Source: Plantago major (taxonomy: Eukaryota > Streptophyta > Magnoliopsida > Lamiales > Plantaginaceae). From it: a stretch of 64,000 nt of DNA. The stretch lies in contig JAIFAC010000191.1 in NCBI GenBank assembly GCA_026545765.1, forward strand, positions 1 to 64,000. The letters run 5' to 3'. The position numbers and the translations under genes were made by a program. The stretch's first letter is position 1. Each line of letters starts with the position of its first letter. The notes below the pieces were generated by a model. That model had not been told where the DNA came from and did no database searches. It saw nothing but the letters and a program-made list of their open reading frames with translations. Shown here piece by piece: positions 57,395 through 64,000 of the stretch.

Positions 57395-58560
57395 TGTAAT
57401 TAGTTCGAAAGATTGATCATGAAAAAAATTAAAAATAAAATTAGAGCATAGCGACTACTAATGGACAAAATTCTACATTAAATGCCTCGGTTTCTTCTAT
57501 AATATAAAAAAGTCGCAAATCTATAATATGCAGACTTAAGAGATTTAATCTCACCAAAGAGAAATTCACTTTAATTAATTACTACATGTTGCCACTCAGA
57601 ATTTCGAAACAATTCAGTTGCTAATTTGTCAGTTAAACGTTCCGCACCTTCTAGAAAAAATCATAAGACACAAAGGTTGACGCCTTAATAACATTGGTCC
57701 CGTTGATCCCTAGCAGCAACACCAATACCACCCCTATATAAACTCTACGTACTCAACCGTAGCATCAAAATTAGCTTATATGATACTAAGATCATGCGGC
57801 AACCAAGATGTTGCCACAGTTGGCGGCTATGCAACACCTAAAGATCTTTTACTGATTACTTATTTTATCCTTAAAATAATCTATTAATAATCTAATAAAG
57901 TTAATTTTCAATCATAACAAACTCAATATATATAAATTGAAATTTATATTTAAAATGTTCCATATAGTGCATATATAAGATAGAAGGTAATATTTGAATA
58001 AATAATGAGTAAAAAGTAGAAAACGTGTGAGAATTCACGTAAATGCTGATAAGATGATGGTTTTTATTTAATACAATACGTTAATTTATTGCTAATTTTT
58101 AAAGTGTCCATTTATATTGGACACCTAAATAAATATTGATTTCTTTGATAAATGGAGGGAGTATTAAGTATATGATAAATGCTCGATTTTTAAAATTTTA
58201 TTATTTCAATTTATATTATTTAATAAACCTACATAATTTTTAATTTAATATAAAAATAATTTAATTAATTAATAAAATATTCAAGTTTGGTGTCTATGGA
58301 TTCGTCTTGTCGCGGTGAATCTATATATATGTTCAAAATATTTTTCGAAGTTTTGCAGATAAATATATATGAAATTAAATAAAAATTATATATGAATTTA
58401 ACATACTAAAAATAAATCATGGGAGTTATATGGTGTGCTACATCTTAACTACTTAAAATATTCCACAACCAATATACTAAACTTAAAATTCTAATAACCA
58501 ATTAAAATACACTTGGGAAAAAAACTGACCAATAGTAATGCTCTATAATGCCACGTCAGT
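57395..58560. other. AT-rich Helitron 5' region, no gene seen
   Basis: No supported coding. A Stowaway-type terminus (AAATGGAGGGAGTA) at about 58151-58163 has no recognisable partner and is probably a MITE remnant. Confidence 0.35.
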
Positions 58561-58611
58561 ATGACACATGACTATGCTTAGAAGGCTTGAAAATGTTTTC
58601 TTTTTATATTA

Positions 58612-59600
58612 TATAGTTTATGAACCGTCGATACTCGACGGGTATGGTAAAAAATAATTAAGTATAAACGTGTAACGACCTGACCATTATTCGATCGAGC
58701 CCCCTTTCGGGGCGTTAGTCATGGGAAGCTCTCTGAGTGATATGTTGGCCCTAATGTAACAACATAGGTCCTTTCCTGCTCACTTTGTCCTCACTCGTGC
58801 ACGATGGGGGCGTTGAGACCAGTCACCCACAAAGAAAAAGTAAAAGTCTATCGAAACATGTGAAAAATATATGTTAGTGAAATAATAATACTTACCTTTT
58901 CAGTGGTTTCGACCTCTAAAATCGTCGGAACGTATGGAAAATGATTTATTAAAATAATAAATTTACTTTTTTGGGTGGGGCGTGGGGTCCACCTGCAGGA
59001 CAAGGTTGTTGGCCGCCTTACCTGATTAGTTATATATGGTACGTGCTTTTTTTTATTGAACTTGGAGTCCACCCATACCTGTTAATTAACATCTAATGGG
59101 TACCGGTCGGAAACTCATTTTGATATTTATAGGGTTCCACCCCGTCGGTTTAAACCGGTTAGTGTCAGATTGAATGATTTTTTTATTATAGTCAATTCTA
59201 ATTTATTAGCAGCATCATCCATGTTGTTTATGTTGTTCATATTTACGCACTCAATAATATCACCGAGCATTATGACATATCATATTGATTAATCTCATCT
59301 ACTATACAGACCATCTTAGTTATGAACTAAAATTTTATGAGATCGCACTACTCGAAAGTCTAATCATGATTCCATAAAAGCATGTTAACAGATGAAACCT
59401 TCAGTACGATCATACGGTTAGGCATTCCTGAGCTGTTAATTGTATTGATTAACTTTTGCCAAATCATTGCGGCAAATACAATGTTGTTGTAAATACATGT
59501 GAAATTATATCTCAGACACAATCTTTTTCAAATTATAGTAGAATAACAACACCGGCTTATCTTAAAATTTCAATCTTCAATTTGATATGAAATTCAAGTT
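58612..59600 (-). mobile_element. Second Helitron, 3' part
   Basis: Minus strand: helicase fragment INSSGMPNRMIVLKVSSVNM and LLWNHD (59340-59460), corresponding to the LKVGTPIMLLRNID region of Helitron helicases. Further left is a terminal hairpin CCCGTCG-agtat-CGACGG at about 58623-58641, eight bases from CTAT (consensus CTAG). The hairpin differs from the one at 37874-37890 by only a few bases. A Cassandra fragment interrupts it. Its right border is not defined. Confidence 0.6.
58671..58840 (-). repeat. Truncated Cassandra LTR
   Basis: Starts TGTAACGACCTGACCATTATT and shares CCTTTCC-GCTCACTTTGTCCTCACTCGTGCAC with the Cassandra LTR at 60408-60692. It breaks off after GTCACCCAC, just inside the 5S-derived part. 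Confidence 0.65.
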
Positions 59601-59730
59601 TTGTTTCAATTCTTTTGTTTTTTTTTTTTGTATTTATATTAATTTTTGGGAATAATTTCATCCATACTCGTTCTCATTATCTCAAATAACCTCGTTAAAT
59701 GCGGACATTTACTAATTTCTCATATAATAA

Positions 59731-60407
59731 GGGAAATTTACATATACCACCCCTGCAATTGGCCCACTTGTCCCTCGCCCCTTACTATTTAAAGTATTAC
59801 AGATACATTCAAATTTTACACATTAATTTTTTTCTAATTACATATAGCCTCAAAAGTCAACGAAGATGATGATATGGCCTGCCATTTTAGTCATGTGGAG
59901 GAGAGAGTTTGCATTATGCACGAAAATGCCATCCATATTATTGATTTTTACTTTCTTTAATTGTTTATTTTCTCTTTTCGTCTTACTCCTTTATTCATTT
60001 TATTGCAACCCAAGTGCCTAGTCTTAATATGATTCTCCATAGCTCACACAAATCTTTCCTGAAAAAGCTCAAATTAGTGCCTATCAAACTTTAACATCAA
60101 TTAAACTCCACAAAGACTAAATTGTTCAACTACACGTTATAGGTCTCCAAGAAAAATAGAATTTGGAGCCTTAACATCCCTGACATGGAGCTGTTAGAGC
60201 TCTAAGTCGGAGTCGTCAACAACTCCGACAGGAAACTCATAAGTTGTGCAACTCCAAATCGGAGTTGTCAACGGCTCCAACTTGGAGCCGTTAAAGCTTC
60301 AAACCGAACAACTCTGATTTGGAGCATTAACAGCTCTGACATGAAGGCGTCTAGCTCTCCCCGTCGAGTTATAACTATTAAATATGACTTAAGTGCATTA
60401 ACTAAAT
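59731..60407. repeat. Third copy of the MULE-like family
   Basis: GGGAAATTTACATATACCACC, CTCAAAAGTCAACGAAGATG and GAAAATGCCATCC parallel 11888-12595 and 12651-12960. From 60160 to 60360 it has imperfect repeats of GGAGTCGTCAACAACTCCGAC type (direct and inverted). The Cassandra LTR at 60408 appears inserted in it; the right border is not seen. Confidence 0.35.
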
Positions 60408-60692
60408 TGTAACGACTCAACCACTAATCGATTAACCCGACCCTTTGGGTCGATTACGTTACTTATGGACAACTCTTTCAGTCCTTTCCCACACACACTT
60501 TGTCCTCACTCATGTGCGAATTGGGAGATTTATCAGTTCGTCACCCATCTTAAGATTTCTCCAGAGCAAGCACGCTTAACTCCGGAGTTCTTATGGATGG
60601 ATTTCCGAAAAGAAAGGTGCAATTGGTATGAGTAGCGTTCTCAATCCCTTTAAGCACCTTTAAAACTTATCTTGGAACTTTAGAGCGTTACA
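60408..60692 (-). mobile_element. Cassandra solo LTR carrying 5S rRNA-derived sequence
   Basis: 285 bp with perfectly inverted ends TGTAACG and CGTTACA. Flanks TAAAT (60403-60407) and TAGAT (60693-60697) match at four of five bases, consistent with an LTR insertion. On the minus strand, 60540-60638 reads like 5S rRNA: GGTATGAGTAGC-side start region, AACTCCGGAGTTAAGCGTGC, then GATGGGTGAC. This is the hallmark of Cassandra terminal-repeat retrotransposons in miniature, which use the 5S-derived RNA polymerase III promoter. No coding. Confidence 0.85.
60540..60638 (-). other. 5S rRNA-like segment with pol III promoter blocks
   Basis: The minus strand keeps AAGCGTGCTTG followed by a purine-rich stretch and GGATGGGTGAC-like sequence, the box A and box C neighbourhood of plant 5S genes, but the rest diverges. 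It is a retroelement-borne derivative, not a functional 5S rRNA gene. Confidence 0.75.
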
Positions 60693-61176
60693 TAGATAGT
60701 CCAAGTAGGAGTTGTAAGAGTTTTGAGAATTTTTATTGGAAAATGCTACAAATAATTTTGTATGATACTATTTAGGATGATCCATTTTGTTTACGTTTAA
60801 CATGCGCTAAAAATATGTCAACTTCTGTGGCACATATTTTGTAAAGAATTGTTGAAATGATTTGATGCGGCTATGAATTCATCTTCTTAGACATGGCTCC
60901 CCGAGATCCTGTTTCTCTAACTATATATAAAACCCAAAGAACTTGGTTCAAACTTCACTAACTTTTCAGTTCAATTTAAATCCCACATGTTAATCTTATT
61001 CTTTTATTCTTTTAGTTTCAATTTTGTACATATATATGTCAGTGTTTAAGTAAAAGGCCCAAGACTCGAGTCTTATTGGCATGATTTTTTCCACTTTTAT
61101 AGTTTTATTTATATATTTTTGAATATCTTTATTTTTTTTTCAAATATTTGGTGTTATCAATGTTTTTAATCTTATA
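60693..61176. other. Spacer, no gene seen
   Basis: AT-rich DNA between the Cassandra LTR and a Stowaway MITE. Confidence 0.3.
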
Positions 61177-61450
61177 CTCCCCCCGTCACAATTTCAACTT
61201 TCCGCATTACATTTTGGGACGTCCCAATTTCAACTTCCCGCATTCCATTTTGGGAGTCCCAATTTCAACTTCTCATCCCTTAAATGGAAAATCTATCTCC
61301 TACTTTATACACTATCTCTCATACTTTATTCACTATTTGTCATACTTTATTCAATATATTTCCTACTTTATCATTAGCTCTTCTACTTTATGAACTTTTC
61401 TCTTAAATCTAGTGCCTGTGCTCGTAAAGATAAAATCAAGACGGAGGGAG
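61177..61450. mobile_element. Stowaway MITE with internal triplication
   Basis: Ends CTCCCCCCGTCACAATTTCA and TCAAGACGGAGGGAG beside TA (61175-61176 and 61451-61452). Near its left end a unit of about 36 bp (CAATTTCAACTTCCCGCATT-type plus CATTTTGGGA) is repeated three times. Confidence 0.9.
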
Positions 61451-62430
61451 TATATATTATACTTGAGAGTAAATATGTAAAACTATTATACTTTATTTGT
61501 GAGAAGTGCCGTAATTTTTCTAGCTAGCTGCTCTTTTTGCTTGATACATCCGTTTCGAGATTTTGTACTTGAGCTATGTACGAAATATGTGATTTATTTA
61601 GTTTTTTTTGTCTATGTTATATGTACAAATTGGCACGGGGATGATCATGTTGAACATAATGGTTACTCAAAATCATCACATGATAAACCGTCAATCCCAG
61701 CTAGTAATTAATTTGTTGCTAGTTCAGTGATTATTTTATATTTTAACCCAGCTAAAATTAATTTTAATAATGATCTGCAAATAAACCAAATCTTATCCGA
61801 CTTAAATTAAATTCCACCACTACTACTGTCAATTATAAAAGAGTAAGTTTTAAGAGACTGACTCTAAAAAAATAAAAAGACGGACATACGCTTCGATTAT
61901 TACCGAAAATATATGGTGTTTAATTAAGACCATTGTGCTTTTCATGATAGAAAGAATATGCATTTTAGTAATGAAATGGGTGTTTGTTTCAAAAGATCAT
62001 GTTCTTCTTGACAATACCACTCCATCTATTTTTAAATTAGTTATATAGGGGTTTTAGAAAATATTATATTTGTTGTGAAAAAGTATAAACTTGAAGTTGT
62101 CAATTACTTATATTGAAATAAGAAGCAATAGCTAGTTGACTGAACATGATAAACGCGTCTCACTTTCCCTTTTTTTGTACCAGCTAGTAAGAAAATGTAG
62201 TTTGCAATTGCATGTTAAAATGGAAGATGACAAAATATCCCAAGAAAATTATAAGTGTACACAGACCATAATATATTATTATATTTAGTGATGTAGTGCA
62301 CATTTAGGCTGTTTGGCAAGGTATTTTTAGGTGTTTTTAACCAGGTTTTGTGGGTTTTAATCGCTTGCCACATATGGTTTGTTTCGTTAATTAAAACTTT
62401 GACTCCTTGAATGTTCCTTCAAACAATATA
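61451..62430. other. Spacer, no gene seen
   Basis: AT-rich DNA. A 70-codon plus-strand frame at 61499-61711 has no recognisable product and its base composition is like the flanks. Confidence 0.3.
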
Positions 62431-62680
62431 CTCCCTCCATCCCAATTCAACTTCCATTATTGTTTTTTGATCTGTCTCAATCTCAACTTCTCATCATGAA
62501 AAATCTATCACCTATTTTTTCATTAATATTTCACATACTCTATTCATTCTTTCGATTACTTTATTCATTCAAACTTACATATTTTAAATTATTTTGATTA
62601 TTTACAAATTTATACAATTTACTCTTTAAAATAGTGTCCGTACAACCATACCTATGAGAAGTCGAGTTTGAAATGGAGGA
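62431..62680. mobile_element. Decayed Stowaway MITE
   Basis: The left end CTCCCTCCATCCCAATTCAA follows TA. The right end GTCGAGTTTGAAATGGAGGA is a decayed inverted counterpart. The interior resembles the MITEs at 53485 and 61177. Confidence 0.7.
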
Positions 62681-62689
62681 TTATGAAAG

Positions 62690-62856
62690 AACATATTTTA
62701 ATATCAATTCTATACATTTTGTGTATGGGTTCGATTTTCACGAGAGCGGTTTGTGATTTAGTGTATGATAGTTTGTGATAGATTGAAATGATCGATTTAA
62801 TGATATATTAGTTCAATTGATGTAATATGATTGTAATAGTGACATTTAAAAAAAAT
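62690..62856 (+). mobile_element. tRNA-derived SINE, copy 3
   Basis: Box B-like GGGTTCGATTTTCACGAG, GTTTGTGATTTAGTGTATG, GATATATTAGTTCAATTGATG, TAATATGATTGTAATAGTGA and an A-rich tail match the SINEs at 24834-25027 and 30258-30440. It abuts the decayed MITE and lacks a clear box A. Confidence 0.65.
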
Positions 62857-63719
62857 ACATACCTAAATATATTTATTAACTTATCTAAATATATGAAATC
62901 GAACATAGTTAGCTAAATTTTAGTCAGGTTTTCTTCTTGTTGGACAACATATGATCAAACGACCGATAATGATGTGATATTGTTTAAATTTCCAACACTA
63001 ATTGCCATAATTAATTTCCATGCTTAAGACTAGATTAAACAGGAATGCGGAACTGCTTACCAAAAGCATGAATCAATTTGTATTGAATTTCCTTCTAAAA
63101 GAGATTTTAGCAACTTCATTACACATGAGCAAGGATTAAAATTTTTGACCAATTAGAATAAAACGATTTAACACTCAGCAATGGAATAGACCAGTCACAG
63201 CATAGGGATTTGCCAACTAATTAATTGACGTGGACACTCTAAAATGGCTCCAAACCTTTTTTGTTTAATGTAGTATATAGATAGTACCAATCTGAATCGA
63301 GGTCAACTGTGAAAATGATTGCACGGGTTATGTAAATGCCAGGCTGTGACAAAACAAATTATGAAATAAAAAAAGTCAGTTGTAATTTAATTTCAGTCTT
63401 CCCGTTATTTTTTATTTACATATGATGTAAAGTTTTATCAGCTATTCGAGTAATATGGTTATATCTTACTTCTTTTGCTCTTAGTAGCTTGGGAATGGTT
63501 TTCATAGCAGAGGTTTTCAACCATTTATTAGTATTGCATTATGATATATCGTTTGTTACAGTAACGCTCGCAATTGAAATCCCAGGTTCAATCCTGAATT
63601 CATAAAAATTGTCTCATCAAATTTGTAAATGAAAAAGAAGTGAGAAAATAACAAATGCACATGTAATTGATATAAAGGCCAATATATAAAAGATAGATAA
63701 TTATCAAAGCATGAATTAC
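62857..63719. other. Spacer or intron, no further exon identified
   Basis: No coding sequence I can support. Part of it may be intron or 3' region of the RPA-like gene that starts to the right. Confidence 0.3.
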
Positions 63720-64000
63720 CTCGATTAAAATCTTTTACTTCATCACAATCAGGATTGATATGAAGCTTAGAACCATTTCTTTGAGTTTGAGTGCGATGGG
63801 CAGCTGGACATTTTAGAAATAGTCATACAACATAAATATTTAAGTAAATATAGATGTAAAAAACAAAGTAGACAGAGTAAAATAATAAATTACGAACTTT
63901 TGTATGAAGATAGAGAGGCAAACTGCAATATGGTAACAACTGGATCTTTTGCATCTTGGCCCAAAGATTCAAAGAAGTCGATCAACTGATCTCCAAATTG
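63720..64000 (-). CDS. RPA-like single-strand DNA-binding protein, two partial exons
   Basis: Minus strand, cut by the right edge. The upstream exon 63898-64000 reads FGDQLIDFFESLGQDAKDPV, then ILQFASLSSYK. After an intron with GT...CAG borders (63804-63897) the next exon 63720-63803 reads TQRNGSKLHINPDCDEVKDF and ends CGAG|GTAATT. The splice joins in frame (phase 1). The pattern W-FGDQL...V-ILQFA-Y...S-KL-INPD-EV-DF is that of the OB-fold of plant replication protein A 70-kDa-like proteins, which bind single-stranded DNA. Such genes are common as host RPA paralogues and as RPA genes carried by Helitrons; the Helitron remnant to the left makes the latter possible. No stop interrupts the visible part. 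Confidence 0.65.

Larger units (their letters stand above)
37867..58611 (-). mobile_element. Helitron, split by a 14.4-kb gypsy insertion
   Basis: Minus-strand element. Its 3' end is at 37867: a hairpin CCCGTCG-tgtat-CGACGGG, then CCATTAA and the terminal CTAG, followed by T, as expected of a Helitron. The 5' end near 58611 reads CTATATAATATAAAAAG followed by TTTCAAGC and CATGTGTCAT, like plant Helitron 5' ends beginning TCTATAT. Inside, in order on the minus strand, are an F-box-like fragment, a Rep-type region, PIF1-type helicase blocks, and the helicase C-terminus split by the gypsy element 38258-52706. Without it the Helitron is about 6.3 kb. Two Stowaway MITEs also lie inside. Confidence 0.75.

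Noticed and set aside
60540..60638. 5S rRNA gene
   Set aside because: Too diverged and embedded in a Cassandra LTR; there is no tandem array.
63560..63600. tRNA or SINE suggested by GGTTCAATCC (box B-like) at 63585-63594
   Set aside because: No box A at the right distance and no cloverleaf; a single short match is not enough.

Overview
This is plant nuclear DNA, almost certainly from a eudicot. It contains a chalcone synthase gene with the single intron found across flowering plants, surrounded by nested transposable elements of plant-specific types: Ty1/copia, Tat-lineage Ty3/gypsy, Cassandra, CACTA, Helitron, Stowaway and Tourist MITEs, and tRNA-derived SINEs. I see no bacterial, organellar or viral genes. 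A Caryophyllales source is possible (Retand-type Tat elements, AACTG-rich Tourist elements), but this is only a weak inference.

Layout. 1-2426: two antisense copia-type LTRs around a short non-coding core. 2427-3300: unassigned repetitive DNA. About 3300-8780: an old, broken relative of the large gypsy element found later, including its antisense gene and 3' LTR. 8820-9567 and 34700-35449: poly(A)-tailed retroposed fragments. 9568-15090: AT-rich spacer with MITE- and MULE-like elements. 15971-18120 (minus): chalcone synthase, with its promoter at 18200-18360. 19214-24674: a copia element with a perfect 5-bp target duplication (TSD) and a decayed coding region. 24834-25027: a SINE. 25559-29828: a deleted CACTA element. 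30258-32305: a SINE, two Tourist-like and two Stowaway MITEs. 33200-34694: a likely solo gypsy LTR. 37638-37791: a long imperfect hairpin. 37867 to about 58611 (minus): a Helitron whose helicase gene is split by a 14.4-kb Tat-lineage gypsy element (38258-52706, TSD CATGT). 58612 onward: the 3' end of a second Helitron, Cassandra sequences, more MITEs and a SINE. 63720-64000 (minus): two exons of an RPA-like single-strand DNA-binding protein running off the right edge.

How the parts fit. Only chalcone synthase looks like host metabolism, and its second exon carries three single-base losses that remove the catalytic histidine codon, so it is either a pseudogene or a local sequence error. The gypsy element encodes Gag, protease, reverse transcriptase, two RNase H domains and integrase on the plus strand. 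Between pol and its 3' LTR it carries a multi-exon gene on the opposite strand. That gene's splice sites, protein blocks and upstream TATA box recur in the old relative at 3.3-8.8 kb, which argues that the antisense gene is a maintained part of the family. I consider this the most interesting feature of the window.
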